Positions 8,324 through 16,980 of a stretch of DNA of 64,000 bases are shown piece by piece. The stretch is from contig CAYVBK010000025.1 of assembly GCA_964449465.1 (NCBI GenBank), positions 1 through 64,000 on the forward strand, written 5' to 3'. The translations under genes and the position numbers were made by a program. The notes under the pieces were generated by a model that did no database searches, had not been told where the DNA came from, and worked only from the letters and a program-made list of their open reading frames with translations. The stretch's first letter is position 1; every line of letters begins with the position of its first letter. The stretch comes from CAYRXM01 sp964449465 (GTDB lineage Bacteria; Chloroflexota; Anaerolineae; JAFGEY01).

Positions 8324-9874
8324 CTACTCGCGATAAATGCGCACCCGGCGATATGGTTCTTTGCCTCTGCTGTGCGAAATCAGGTTAAATTCACGGGCCA
8401 CCTGGTGCTGCTGGCGGCGAATGTAGGCATTTTGCGGTCCCAATTCGATCATTTTGGCCCCGGCAATGATCTTTTGCACGGCTTCGCGCGTTTCGCGCAT
8501 AGCTCTCCCCAGCGCATCCTCGCCGCCCAGATCGAAAATGCCTGCCAGGCATTTTTCAATTTGCAACTCGGTGTTGGAGCGCAGGACGTAAATCGGCACG
8601 CCCTGATCTTCGGCGGTCACCAGCAGTTTGGGGCGATCTCGATAATAGTTTTTCAAGGTGATCACGGCGTCGGCGTCTTCCAGATCGTTTAGCACCTCTA
8701 CCGGCACGGCCAGCTTTTTGATCACTTCGATCAGGCGGTTGCGGGCCACCCCATAGGCATACAGGCGCAGCGGGGCGACCGGGGCATTGGCCAGTCGGGC
8801 GTCCACCCCACTCCATGCCTGATCCGGGTCCGGTTCGCCCTGTTCCGACCACGTTTCAACGGTTTCCACCTGGCGGCTGGCCTGGTGCGTATGAATCTGG
8901 CCAGATTCGTCGCGAAAGCGCACCTGGGCTGTTACTGGCTGGCCGCGCAGCAGCCCATCTACGGCTTCGGCCACATCGGGGTGGACGGCCACACGATCCC
9001 AGTTCTGAATCTCGACCACCACATCAAATGTGGGTGGGGCGCGCCGTTCCAGCACTGTTTTTTGGGTGTGCCGCCGTCGCGCTTCTTCATCGCTGAGGGT
9101 CACGCTTTCGATGCCGCCGATCAGGTCGCACAGGGTGGGGTTTTGCATCAGATTTTCCAGCGTGTTGCCGTGCGCCGTGGCCACCAGTTGCACGCCGCGT
9201 TCGGCGATGGTGCGGGCGGCCAGGGCCTCTAGCTCGCGGCCAATTTCGTCAATGATGATCACCTCTGGCATGTGGTTCTCGACCGCCTCGATCATGACCT
9301 CGTGTTGCAACGACGGTTTGGCGACCTGCATGCGCCGCGCTCGCCCCACCGACGGGTGCGGAATGTCGCCATCGCCGCCGATCTCGTTCGATGTGTCCAC
9401 AATGATCACCCGTTTTTTCTCGGCTAATACACGCGCCGCTTCACGAAGCATCGTCGTTTTGCCCACGCCCGGCCGCCCCATCAACAGCACACTTTTGCCT
9501 GACAGGATCATGTCCTGAATCATATCAATGGTACCATAGATGGCCCGGCCCACGCGGCAGGTCAGACCGACCACGTCGCCGCGCCGGTTGCGGATGGCCG
9601 AAATGCGGTGCAGGGTGCGCTCGATGCCGGCGCGATTGTCGGCATCCAGGTCGCTGATGTGAGAGACCACATCATCCAGGTCCCGGCGGGTTACTTCGCG
9701 CTCGCTCAACACCACTTCGCGTTCCAAAAAGCGCGCTTCTGGTACACGGCCCAGGTCCAGGACCACTTCGAGCAGATCGTGTTTTTGGTTCACCTCTCGC
9801 AATGCTTGTTGAATAAAAGACGGCAAGATTGCCATCAGAGCTTGCAAATCATCGGTGTTTTGTTCTTGCGTCAT
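8324..9874 (-). CDS. SpoIIIAA/Ycf45-type AAA ATPase with R3H domain
   Basis: The 516-aa protein has an N-terminal helical region, then an ATPase core with MGRPGVGKTTMLREAAR (Walker A, about residue 133), VDTSNEIGGDGD, and VIIIDEIGRELEA (Walker B). A C-terminal R3H single-strand nucleic-acid-binding domain follows (AREFNLISHSRGKEPYRRVR). This architecture matches the Ycf45/SpoIIIAA-like R3H ATPases of cyanobacteria, Chloroflexi and plastids, whose function is not known. No spoIII genes are adjacent. It leads a two-gene unit with darA. GAGG lies unusually close to the ATG at 9874. Confidence 0.9.
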   Translation of the reverse strand: MTQEQNTDDLQALMAILPSFIQQALREVNQKHDLLEVVLDLGRVPEARFLEREVVLSEREVTRRDLDDVVSHISDLDADNRAGIERTLHRISAIRNRRGDVVGLTCRVGRAIYGTIDMIQDMILSGKSVLLMGRPGVGKTTMLREAARVLAEKKRVIIVDTSNEIGGDGDIPHPSVGRARRMQVAKPSLQHEVMIEAVENHMPEVIIIDEIGRELEALAARTIAERGVQLVATAHGNTLENLMQNPTLCDLIGGIESVTLSDEEARRRHTQKTVLERRAPPTFDVVVEIQNWDRVAVHPDVAEAVDGLLRGQPVTAQVRFRDESGQIHTHQASRQVETVETWSEQGEPDPDQAWSGVDARLANAPVAPLRLYAYGVARNRLIEVIKKLAVPVEVLNDLEDADAVITLKNYYRDRPKLLVTAEDQGVPIYVLRSNTELQIEKCLAGIFDLGGEDALGRAMRETREAVQKIIAGAKMIELGPQNAYIRRQQHQVAREFNLISHSRGKEPYRRVRIYRE

Positions 9875-9903
9875 TCCTCGTTATTGCCTCTGTTTATGGC
9901 TTG

Positions 9904-10023
9904 GCTGAAAAAAGGCCGTTTGCCCGTTAAATCACTTGATGGGATATTGTTCTCGTGCCTGTTAAGCACAAAGAGCCAGGCTCCAAAAAAGTTCAGCTTG
10001 TTCATTCTCTTTTCAGCGGACTC
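9904..10023. repeat. Dispersed hairpin element, diverged copy
   Basis: The left end GCTGAAAAAAGG and the right end, read on the minus strand as GAGTCCGCTGAAAAG, match termini of the other copies (for example GAGTCCACTGAAAAG at the right end of the 16.7-kb copy). The interior is diverged and keeps only pieces such as AAGCACAAAGAG. It fills the gap between the R3H ATPase and the next gene, whose last codons and stop lie inside its right end. Confidence 0.55.
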
Positions 10024-11020
10024 GTTTTTGAATTGAAGAAAGGGGCGTGGTGGGCGCCTCGGCGCGTTTGTCCAGCACGGCAACCAACCCATGAGCCGGC
10101 TCGTGGATGCGCACGGTGGTATGGCGCACCAGGCAGCATTGGGTGGATAGCCAGGTAAACCCCTGCGCTTCCAGGTCGGCACGCAGATGCGACTGGTATT
10201 CGCGCAACGCGCAATAAATCGGGCGGGCCGGATAATAACTCTGCAAGGCCATCCCGTATTCGATCAATTGCTGGCCCTGCCGACCTGCACGCGGGTGCAA
10301 GAGCAAGGTCAGCCAATGTCCGGCTTGTCCGGGCCAGAGATGCCCATATCCGCCAATGCCCTGGTTATCTTGCCAGACAAAGCCCTCGCCTTCGTTCCAC
10401 ACGATGGGGCCGGGCAGGTCGGTCTGGCCTGGCTCGAACGGACCAAATTCGGCTTGTTGCACCAGGTGTGGGGTGATAGACTGGTAAAGTGAGCTGAGGG
10501 CGACCCGGTCGCCCGATTTTTGCGGGCGAATTCCGTCCTCGCCGCGCCGCCTGACCTCTGCAACCGGTTGGTGGCAGAAAATGTCTTCGCGCGCATACGC
10601 GCTAAACCCGGCATTGAGCAAGAGTTCCTGTTCGGGGCTGTCGCTGTCGGCAGCGGCAAACAGCCGCCAGATGCCCTTTTGGCCGGCCAGGTCTACGGCG
10701 TGACACAAAAGGCGGTTCCAGATGACGCCGCCATCTTCGTCGGCTTGCAGTGTTGGGGCCAGGCTGTGCACGTACAGCGCCGGGTGCGGAGATGGGCGGG
10801 TCAATTGCAAAAAGCCTTGCAGCCGTCGGCCATCTCGCCGCGATTCATCCAACACCAGGGTCCAGGTTTGGGCCTCGTCCAGAGCCAGAAATGAAGACCA
10901 GGCCTGCTCCAGCGCGCTGCGCGGGTGCGTCAGCGATTCGATGGGACAAAGGTGTTGAGATATTTTTTGAAGTTTGGCAATAAATAACGAATCAACAGGT
11001 GTGAACAACCGGACAGGCAT
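10013..11020 (-). CDS. Probable tandem GNAT-fold acetyltransferase
   Basis: The 335-aa protein appears to hold two GNAT-like folds. The first includes a GFLQLTR strand and a LLNAGFSAYAREDIF segment resembling the acceptor-site end of GNAT proteins. The second has GIGGYGHLWPG, HPRAGRQGQQLIEYG (a diverged motif A) and LEAQGFTWLS. The key motif lacks the full R/Q-x-x-G-x-G/A signature, so activity is uncertain. Its C-terminal tail is basic and falls within the hairpin element. The start is ATG at 11020 with AGGAT upstream. Function is otherwise unknown. Confidence 0.7.
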   Translation of the reverse strand: MPVRLFTPVDSLFIAKLQKISQHLCPIESLTHPRSALEQAWSSFLALDEAQTWTLVLDESRRDGRRLQGFLQLTRPSPHPALYVHSLAPTLQADEDGGVIWNRLLCHAVDLAGQKGIWRLFAAADSDSPEQELLLNAGFSAYAREDIFCHQPVAEVRRRGEDGIRPQKSGDRVALSSLYQSITPHLVQQAEFGPFEPGQTDLPGPIVWNEGEGFVWQDNQGIGGYGHLWPGQAGHWLTLLLHPRAGRQGQQLIEYGMALQSYYPARPIYCALREYQSHLRADLEAQGFTWLSTQCCLVRHTTVRIHEPAHGLVAVLDKRAEAPTTPLSSIQKRVR

Positions 11021-11095
11021 ATTTGGTCATCCTGGGTGTTTGATCAAGGCATTTGTCCCAAGTATACTCTGTGCGGCGAGAATAGGCAAGTTGTA

Positions 11096-11770
11096 TCAAG
11101 GGGCCAGGCCATATACAGTTTGTTGCAACCAGGCAGTCCATTCGTCGGGCAGGCGCAGGTGCGGCCAGATCACGCCCAGGGCCTCGCGCCAGGTATAATA
11201 AATTCGCCAGGGCTGAGGCACCTGAGCGGTCGAGGCGGTGGGGCTGATGTAGGCCTGGATGCCGGCCTGACGGAAAAACAGGGCGGCGCGGTAACAGTGC
11301 AAAGGGTGGGTGACAATGAGGGCGGTTTGCCAGCCTCGCTCACGCATCAAAGCCGCGCTCAAGAGGGCATCGCTGCGCGTTTCCCACGAGCCTTCGACCG
11401 GAATGATGGCCTGATCTGGCACGCCCTGTTGGGCAGCCAGTTCGGCGGCCAGCCGGGCCGCTCCGGCCGGCCCTTCTCCGCCGGTAAACAGCATCACCTG
11501 AGACCAACCGGCCTGATACAACTCAACACCGTGCCGCACCCGTTCGATAATGTCCTGGCCGGCACTGCCATCGGCATTGATGCTGGCGCCCAATACCACG
11601 ATCACGTCGGCCGGGCCGGCCTGATCCAGGCGGCCGGCCCGGTCAATCAACCAGGTCAGTCGGCCCCACCATACCGTGCCGATCAGCACCAACGCGGCCA
11701 GTCCCAGGCCGACGGCGCGGCGGAGCAACCGGCGACGAGGGCGGGGAGGCGTATTTATGTCAATTTGCAT
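11096..11770 (-). CDS. YdcF/ElyC/SanA-like DUF218 membrane protein
   Basis: This 224-aa protein has a single N-terminal transmembrane anchor (about residues 17-38) followed by the DUF218 fold: VIVVLGASI, LFTGGEGPAG, EGSWETRSDA and LIVTHPLHCYRA. These are the conserved Gly/Asp/Glu/His positions of the family. Members act in envelope metabolism in E. coli (ElyC, SanA), probably on a nucleotide or lipid-linked substrate, but the reaction is not defined. The ATG at 11770 has GGAG 8 nt upstream; a frame beginning at 11830 runs through a hairpin and is less likely. Confidence 0.87.
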   Translation of the reverse strand: MQIDINTPPRPRRRLLRRAVGLGLAALVLIGTVWWGRLTWLIDRAGRLDQAGPADVIVVLGASINADGSAGQDIIERVRHGVELYQAGWSQVMLFTGGEGPAGAARLAAELAAQQGVPDQAIIPVEGSWETRSDALLSAALMRERGWQTALIVTHPLHCYRAALFFRQAGIQAYISPTASTAQVPQPWRIYYTWREALGVIWPHLRLPDEWTAWLQQTVYGLAP

Positions 11771-11822
11771 ACCGATGCTCCAAAAGCCCATAAACGCAGT
11801 AAGCAGAGCTAAACTGTCTGTA

Positions 11823-11856
11823 TTTCCCAAATTTATCCCAAGTGTGATTTGGGAAA
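11823..11856. promoter_or_regulatory. Inverted repeat upstream of DUF218 gene, candidate operator
   Basis: TTTCCCAAAT (11823-11832) and ATTTGGGAAA (11847-11856) are perfect 10-bp arms around 14 bp. The inner arm CCCAA (11837-11841) can pair with the same TTGGG, giving alternative foldings. It lies 53 bp before the DUF218 start. A binding site or an attenuating RNA fold are both possible. Confidence 0.4.
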
Positions 11857-11876
11857 TCGCTTCGTTGTGTTATAGC

Positions 11877-11907
11877 CCGACTTGTGTCGGTCTGCATTGT
11901 CATGCAG
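11877..11907 (-). terminator. Two small hairpins right after the flavin-fold gene
   Basis: CTGCAT-TGTC-ATGCAG (11892-11907 region) and CCGAC-TTGT-GTCGG (11877-11890) follow directly on the stop codon of the minus-strand gene. Neither has a U-tract. They may act as an RNA 3'-end stabiliser or a weak terminator. Confidence 0.35.
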
Positions 11908-12402
11908 CTATGCCGATCCGCCTGGGCGGCTTTGTTTGCCGGTGCATCCCTGCATCTGCACGCAGAGTATCGTCACAGATTTTAACGATGCATCTGTCAC
12001 CAGTTTTTTCTTGACCGGCTCGGGGTCCGGTTCGAGTTGATCGATCATCAGGCACAATGCGGCGCGTTTGGCCTCCGGGTCTTGTACCAGGCTGGCATGT
12101 CCCCAAAAATGTACGCTGCGAAATCCATGATCGCATTTGCCGGCGCAGTAGCCCAAATCCTCCAATACCTGGCCCCATACCAGCGGATTGGCCTGTATCC
12201 AGTCGAGTTTTTTGCCCTGACCGGCGCAGTGCATGTAAAAGCAACGCGTAGCCGCGTCAAAGGCGTAATTCAGGCTGACCAGGTACGGCTTGTTGTCGTG
12301 GCACATGGCCAGGGTGAGGTATTTTTGTCCCTGAATGATGGCCATCAATTCGTTCTCGTCGGTGATGGCTTTTTCCTGCCGGCGCAAATGATAACCGCTC
12401 AT
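11908..12402 (-). CDS. Pyridoxamine 5'-phosphate oxidase-fold flavoprotein (NimA-like)
   Basis: The 164-aa protein has the split-barrel flavin-binding fold of the PNPOx/NimA group: YLTLAMCHDNKPYLVSLNYA, then FYMHCAGQGKKLD and SVHFWGHASLV. Members bind FMN, F420 or heme; NimA relatives reduce nitro groups. The basic ISxHL-type arrangement near CAGQGKKLDWI is close to NimA. The ATG overlaps the stop of the upstream phosphotransferase (ATGA). An unusually Cys-rich C-terminus (ILCVQMQGCTG) is odd for the family. Confidence 0.78.
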   Translation of the reverse strand: MSGYHLRRQEKAITDENELMAIIQGQKYLTLAMCHDNKPYLVSLNYAFDAATRCFYMHCAGQGKKLDWIQANPLVWGQVLEDLGYCAGKCDHGFRSVHFWGHASLVQDPEAKRAALCLMIDQLEPDPEPVKKKLVTDASLKSVTILCVQMQGCTGKQSRPGGSA

Positions 12403-13214
12403 AATGCTCCTTTCAGACCAAAATAGGTGTATAGTCCACGCTCAGCCTGATCTTGCAGCCAGGCCGCCTGTTCGGGGATGTCCTCGCTCATCCGCCCGGC
12501 CGCCACCAACGGCCACCAACGGCGATATTCGTCTTGGCCGCCTGGCCGCAGGCTCAAGTAATGCCTGACATAGGCCCGCCAAAACCAGCCGGCGGCCAGT
12601 TTTTCCCCTATGTTGTTGCTGCTCTGCCTGGATCCCTCGATCAAGACCGCCGTTCGCGCCACATCGGCAGGGGGGCTGCCGCATGTGGCGTCTACCCAGT
12701 CAATCACGATGGCGCCGGCGTCGGTCATCAACACATTCCAGGGGTGAAAATCGCCATGACACAACTGCTGGCCTGTTGGCATGCCCGCTAATGCGGTCAG
12801 CGCGGCCGCCTTGAGTTGTTCGGGAAGGCCTTGTGCTGCCTCGATTTTGTAACGTAGCCGCTCGTGCTGCGAAGGAATGTTTTTGACGCCGCGTACGGCG
12901 TGAATGGTGACATGCAGTTCGGCCAGTTGGCGCGCCGCCCGTAAAATAGTCCAGGGACGCACCAGCAGCATTTGTCCCATCGCCGGCCCCGATAGCTTTT
13001 GATATTCCAGACCCAGGCGGCCCTCGATCTCGACCAGCTCGCCCACTTGGGGAACCGGCAGCCCGGCAGCGCAAATGGCGCGGGCGATCTGCGCCTCATA
13101 GTGAACGCTGGACCGAGGGGCCCAGGCATAGAACAATTTGAGCACCTGATGGTCGTTCCAGTCATAGATTTCGGCCGTGCGCCCTGTGGCCATCGGCGGA
13201 TGCGATAGGCTCAT
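12399..13214 (-). CDS. Aminoglycoside phosphotransferase-fold kinase
   Basis: The 271-aa protein has the APH/choline-kinase catalytic loop LCHGDFHPWNVL and metal-binding IVIDWVDATCGSP, a typical spacing for phosphotransferase family 01636. It would transfer phosphate from ATP to a small molecule; the substrate is unknown and resistance should not be assumed. It is translationally coupled to the flavin-fold gene downstream and starts next to the hairpin element at 13.25 kb. Confidence 0.85.
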   Translation of the reverse strand: MSLSHPPMATGRTAEIYDWNDHQVLKLFYAWAPRSSVHYEAQIARAICAAGLPVPQVGELVEIEGRLGLEYQKLSGPAMGQMLLVRPWTILRAARQLAELHVTIHAVRGVKNIPSQHERLRYKIEAAQGLPEQLKAAALTALAGMPTGQQLCHGDFHPWNVLMTDAGAIVIDWVDATCGSPPADVARTAVLIEGSRQSSNNIGEKLAAGWFWRAYVRHYLSLRPGGQDEYRRWWPLVAAGRMSEDIPEQAAWLQDQAERGLYTYFGLKGAL

Positions 13215-13248
13215 GTCTTGTCTCCGAGCTTTTCAGCAATGGTGGATA

Positions 13249-13395
13249 GAGTTCACTGAAAAAAGGGCTTTATCGCCGAGACGCTAGGTTCACAGAGAAT
13301 ATAAAGAGCCTTAAAATTTCGTTGACTCTCAATCCTCATCATTCTCCACATTCTCTGCGCCTCTGGTGAAAATAGTCTTTTTTTCAAAAGAGACT
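13249..13395. repeat. Dispersed hairpin element, copy A (inverted relative to copy B)
   Basis: The copy begins GAGTTCACTGAAAAAAGG, identical over 18 bp to the left end of the 38.8-kb copy. Its interior GAGCCTTAAAATTTCG and AATCCTCATCATTCTCC recurs, inverted, at 16.7 kb. The far end GGTGAAAATAGTCTTTTTTTC resembles the ends at 33.2 and 46.25 kb. It occupies most of the 389-bp gap before hsp20; the rest is the hsp20 promoter. Confidence 0.8.
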
Positions 13396-13511
13396 GGATT
13401 GGTTTTGTGGATTATACAGGATACTCTTTGATCCGACAAACGCCCAGAATACCTGGGCAAGGGGCAACGCGCATAATGGCTGCTTGTCAAAGGAAATTCA
13501 TCGGCGCACAG

Positions 13512-13540
13512 TTGAGAATTTGGGCCAGTTATGGTACAAT
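13512..13540 (+). promoter_or_regulatory. Promoter of the hsp20-lon unit
   Basis: TTGAGA (13512-13517) and TACAAT (13535-13540) are spaced by exactly 17 bp, 64 bp before the hsp20 ATG. No CIRCE-type inverted repeat is visible, so heat induction cannot be inferred from this site. Confidence 0.65.
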
Positions 13541-13603
13541 AGAGCGATATGGCAGCGTGGCCTGAAACGGTACAGGCATATCTAATACGATGAGGTTGGG
13601 AAC

Positions 13604-14005
13604 ATGAAAGACACTCAAGATCGTTTGCTCAACAACATGATCTTGACCATGCGCTGGATGGTCGAGCGCGAGCAAAAAACCTGGCGGCCGCCTACCGATG
13701 TCTATGAAACCGATAGTGCCTTGATCGTCAAGATTGAGGTGGCCGGCATGGATGAACGAGATTTTACCATCTCGCTCTCAAACCGCAACCTGATCATCAC
13801 CGGCATCCGGCGCGATCTAGACCCCAAGCTGGCCTATCAACAGCTCGAGATTCCGTATGGACACCTGCGCACGCAGGTGTTTTTGCCTTATGAAGTGGAT
13901 CATGAGGCGATCACGGCGGCTTATGAAAAGGGTTTTTTGACGGTTACACTGCCCAAAATCAAGACCTGTGTGGTGCATATCAATCCCGTCTCGACGCCCA
14001 ACTGA
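13604..14005 (+). CDS. Small heat-shock protein, Hsp20/alpha-crystallin family
   Basis: The 133-aa chaperone has one alpha-crystallin domain, from about residue 28 (PPTDVYETDSALIVKIEVAG) to 127, ending in the conserved YEKGFLTVTLPK strand. The A-x-x-x-n-G-v-L motif is present as AAYEKGFLTVTLP. The C-terminal I-x-I/V tail is replaced by VVHINPV. It would hold unfolding proteins. It is followed 67 bp later by lon in the same direction, which pairs a holdase with an ATP-dependent protease. Confidence 0.93.
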   Translation: MKDTQDRLLNNMILTMRWMVEREQKTWRPPTDVYETDSALIVKIEVAGMDERDFTISLSNRNLIITGIRRDLDPKLAYQQLEIPYGHLRTQVFLPYEVDHEAITAAYEKGFLTVTLPKIKTCVVHINPVSTPN

Positions 14006-14072
14006 TCGGCCGTGTTTGGGCGACCGACCGATGTTGATTTGAACAATGACCCCAATTATGGGAGGTTTTAGT

Positions 14073-16622
14073 ATGAGTATCTCAGATCTTGTATCTGAGT
14101 CTGAACTGTCAGAAATCGAACTGGCTCAAGAGGACGAAGCATCGCTGGTACAGGTTCATACGGATCATGAAGACAGTTCTGAGCATGAACGTTTTGAGAT
14201 TCCAGACGAACTGGCTATTTTACCGATACGTGGTATTGTTTTATATCCAATGACCGCTCTACCGTTGACAGTGGGTCAGCCGCGCTCGGTGCGGCTGGTA
14301 GATGATGCCGTGCTGATGGAGCAGCGCGTCATCGGTCTGGTGGCTGCCCATGGCGAAGGTGAAGAAGAACCCGACCCCAGCCAGATGTATCAGGTCGGTA
14401 CGGCGGCTATGCTGCATCGCCTGCGCAAGCTACCCGACGGTACCATTGTTCTGTTTGTGCAGGGGATCGAACGTATTCGCATTGGCGAGTATACGCAAAC
14501 TGTGCCTTATCTCAAGGCGCGCGTCACGCCGTTGCCCGAAGCATCGCCTCATTCAGCCGAGATCGAGGCGCTCAAGCGCAGCATCGTAGACCTGTTTCGG
14601 CAGCTCGTTTCGCTGACGCCCCACATGCCCGATGAAGCCACCCTGCTGGCGGCCAATGTTGAAGATCCTCGTCAGTTGGCCTATATTGTTGCCACCTCGC
14701 TGCGTATGGATGTCCAGGATGCGCAAGAAATTTTAGAGATGGATGGCGTCAAGGAAAAGCTGCGCCGCCTGATCGTCTTGTTGCGCCGCGAACTCGAAGT
14801 GCTTGAAATCGGGCGCAAAATTCAACAAGAGGCGCAGGGTAGCATGGAAAAGGTGCAGCGCGAGTTCTTTTTGCGCGAGCAGCTCAAGGCCATCAACAAA
14901 GAACTGGGCGTCGAGGATGAGCAGGCGGTCGAAATCGAAGACTATCGCACCCAGATCAAGGTGGCCGGTATGCCCGAAGAGGCCGAAAAAGAGGCTCTGC
15001 GCGAGTTGGGGCGCATGGAAAAAATGCCGGCAGCGGCGGCCGAGTATTCGGTCATCAAGACTTATCTGGATTGGATGGTCAACCTGCCGTGGAGCCAGCT
15101 TACTACCGATGATCTCCAGATCGCTCACGCCCGCCAGGTGTTGGACGAGGATCACTATGGGCTGCAAGACATCAAAAAGCGCATCCTGGAGTTTCTGGCC
15201 GTGCGCAAGCTGCGTCAGGAGCGCAAGGCCGAGCGCGCCGATCATGACGCAGACCCCCAAGACCTGATCCGCCGCGAGCGCGAGGGGATTATTTTGTGTT
15301 TTGTGGGGCCACCGGGCGTGGGCAAAACCTCCCTGGGCCGCTCGATTGCCCGGGCGATGGGGCGCAAGTTTATCCGCCAAAGCCTGGGCGGCATCCGCGA
15401 TGAGGCCGAAATTCGCGGGTTTCGCCGCACCTATGTCGGGTCTATGCCAGGGCGGATCATTCAGGCGTTGCGGCGAGCCGGTAGCCGCAACCCGGTGTTT
15501 ATGCTAGATGAGATTGACAAGGTCGGTTCGGATTGGCGCAGCGATCCCTCGTCGGCGCTGCTAGAGGTGCTGGACCCGGAGCAGAATAACGAGTTTCGCG
15601 ATCACTATCTGGATGTGCCGTTTGATCTGTCGCAGGTGATGTTTATCTGCACGGCCAATCAGTTGGCCACCGTTCCGGGGCCGCTGCGCGACCGCATGGA
15701 GGTTATCGAGTTGGATGGCTATACCGAACAAGAAAAGCTCCAGATCGCTCGCCAATACCTGGTGCCGCGCCAGATCAAAGAAAACGGCCTGCGGCCGACC
15801 GAAATCGCCTTTAGCGATGCCGCCCTGTTGCGCATCATTCGCGAGTATACCTATGAGAGCGGCGTGCGCAATCTGGAGCGTGAGGTCGGCAGCGTGTGTC
15901 GCAAAGTCAGCACCCAAATCGCCGAAAACCTGCCCCCCTCTTCTGAAGACAAGTCACCCGAAATCGCGCCGGTGCAAATTGGCACCGCTGAGGTGGTGCA
16001 GCATCTGGGCAAGCGCAAACACTTTTTGGAAGAACTGGGCGAGCGGATCAATCGGCCTGGCGTTTCGGTGGGATTGGTGGTCACGTCGGCCGGCGGCGAC
16101 ATTACCTTTGTCGAAGCGACGCGCATGCCCGGCAAGGGCGGTCTCATCTTGACCGGACAGTTGGGTGATGTGATGAAAGAGTCGGCGCAGGCGGCCCTGA
16201 GCTATATCCGCTCGCAGGCCGATCAGATGGGCATTGACGCCAAATCGTTCGCCGACTATGACATTCACATCCATGTGCCGGCCGGCGCCGTGCCAAAAGA
16301 TGGTCCCTCGGCCGGGATCACCATTGCCACCGCGCTGGCCTCGTTGTTGACCGGCCGCTCTATCGCCGACCGGCTGGCGATGACCGGCGAGATTACCCTG
16401 CGCGGCCAGGTGTTGCCGGTGGGGGGAATCAAACAAAAGGTGTTGGCCGCCGCCCGCGCCGGCATTGACACCGTGATTTTGCCCAAACGCAATCAGCCAG
16501 ACCTGGACGATCTGCCCGACGAGGTGCGCGAAAAAACTCGCTTTGTCCTGGTGGATCGCATCGAACAGGTTTTTGAAACCGCCTTGCTCAACTCGAGCGC
16601 GGGTGAGAGCCAGGTACCCTAA
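14073..16622 (+). CDS. lon: ATP-dependent protease Lon
   Basis: Lon degrades damaged and regulatory proteins. The 849-aa product has, in order, the LAN substrate-binding domain (ELAILPIRGIVLYPMTALPL), a coiled helical region, the AAA+ module with FVGPPGVGKTSLG (Walker A, about residue 411) and FMLDEIDK (Walker B), and the protease domain with the Ser of PKDGPSAG (about 745) and the Lys of GGIKQKVLAA (about 787). An acidic N-terminal leader of about 45 residues precedes the LAN domain. The ATG at 14073 has GGGAGG 7 nt upstream and is chosen over an in-frame ATG at 14046. Confidence 0.97.
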   Translation: MSISDLVSESELSEIELAQEDEASLVQVHTDHEDSSEHERFEIPDELAILPIRGIVLYPMTALPLTVGQPRSVRLVDDAVLMEQRVIGLVAAHGEGEEEPDPSQMYQVGTAAMLHRLRKLPDGTIVLFVQGIERIRIGEYTQTVPYLKARVTPLPEASPHSAEIEALKRSIVDLFRQLVSLTPHMPDEATLLAANVEDPRQLAYIVATSLRMDVQDAQEILEMDGVKEKLRRLIVLLRRELEVLEIGRKIQQEAQGSMEKVQREFFLREQLKAINKELGVEDEQAVEIEDYRTQIKVAGMPEEAEKEALRELGRMEKMPAAAAEYSVIKTYLDWMVNLPWSQLTTDDLQIAHARQVLDEDHYGLQDIKKRILEFLAVRKLRQERKAERADHDADPQDLIRREREGIILCFVGPPGVGKTSLGRSIARAMGRKFIRQSLGGIRDEAEIRGFRRTYVGSMPGRIIQALRRAGSRNPVFMLDEIDKVGSDWRSDPSSALLEVLDPEQNNEFRDHYLDVPFDLSQVMFICTANQLATVPGPLRDRMEVIELDGYTEQEKLQIARQYLVPRQIKENGLRPTEIAFSDAALLRIIREYTYESGVRNLEREVGSVCRKVSTQIAENLPPSSEDKSPEIAPVQIGTAEVVQHLGKRKHFLEELGERINRPGVSVGLVVTSAGGDITFVEATRMPGKGGLILTGQLGDVMKESAQAALSYIRSQADQMGIDAKSFADYDIHIHVPAGAVPKDGPSAGITIATALASLLTGRSIADRLAMTGEITLRGQVLPVGGIKQKVLAAARAGIDTVILPKRNQPDLDDLPDEVREKTRFVLVDRIEQVFETALLNSSAGESQVP

Positions 16623-16710
16623 TTCAAATTTGCCTTTCAGGAGAGACCGATTCGGAGGTCACACAGGCAGAAAAGGCTTTGATTCCCGGTCGGTGGTATG
16701 GCGAGCATCC

Positions 16711-16836
16711 ATTTTCACTACAGAGGCGCCGAGAACGCGGAGAATGATGAGGATTGACACGAGTCAGCGAAATTTTAAGGCTCTATACCCTCTGCGAATT
16801 CTGTGTCTCGGTGGTAAAATGCTTTTCAGTGGACTC
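16711..16836. repeat. Dispersed hairpin element, copy B
   Basis: Read on the minus strand it starts GAGTCCACTGAAAAG and contains ACCACCGAGACACAGA, GAGCCTTAAAATTTCG and AATCCTCATCATTCTCC, so it matches copy A at 13.25 kb through most of its length but in the opposite orientation. It lies 88 bp after lon. The remainder of the 471-bp lon-PHP gap holds the two hairpins listed next and no gene. Confidence 0.8.
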
Positions 16837-16919
16837 TTGAATAGGTCGGAAATGCGGCGTCGTTATGAACGAGCCATTCATCCGACTTGATTGGACAGCC
16901 GCCTGCTGCACGACGATTT

Positions 16920-16946
16920 GAGAGCGTAAAAATCGCTCTCTTTATT
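16920..16946 (+). terminator. Rho-independent terminator downstream of lon
   Basis: GAGAGCG (16920-16926) pairs with CGCTCTC (16934-16940) around a 7-nt loop and is followed by TTTATT. It lies 300 bp after lon, beyond the hairpin element. Confidence 0.55.
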
Positions 16947-16957
16947 CAGACCTGGTT

Positions 16958-16980
16958 TGTACCAGAAACGCTCTGGTACA
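16958..16980. promoter_or_regulatory. 9-bp perfect inverted repeat, candidate operator
   Basis: TGTACCAGA and TCTGGTACA flank AACGC, 114 bp upstream of the PHP-domain gene start. There is no U-tract, so it could be a repressor site or part of the preceding termination region. Between 17041 and 17075 the bases are rich in GATCTAT/GATCTATC direct repeats. Confidence 0.4.
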
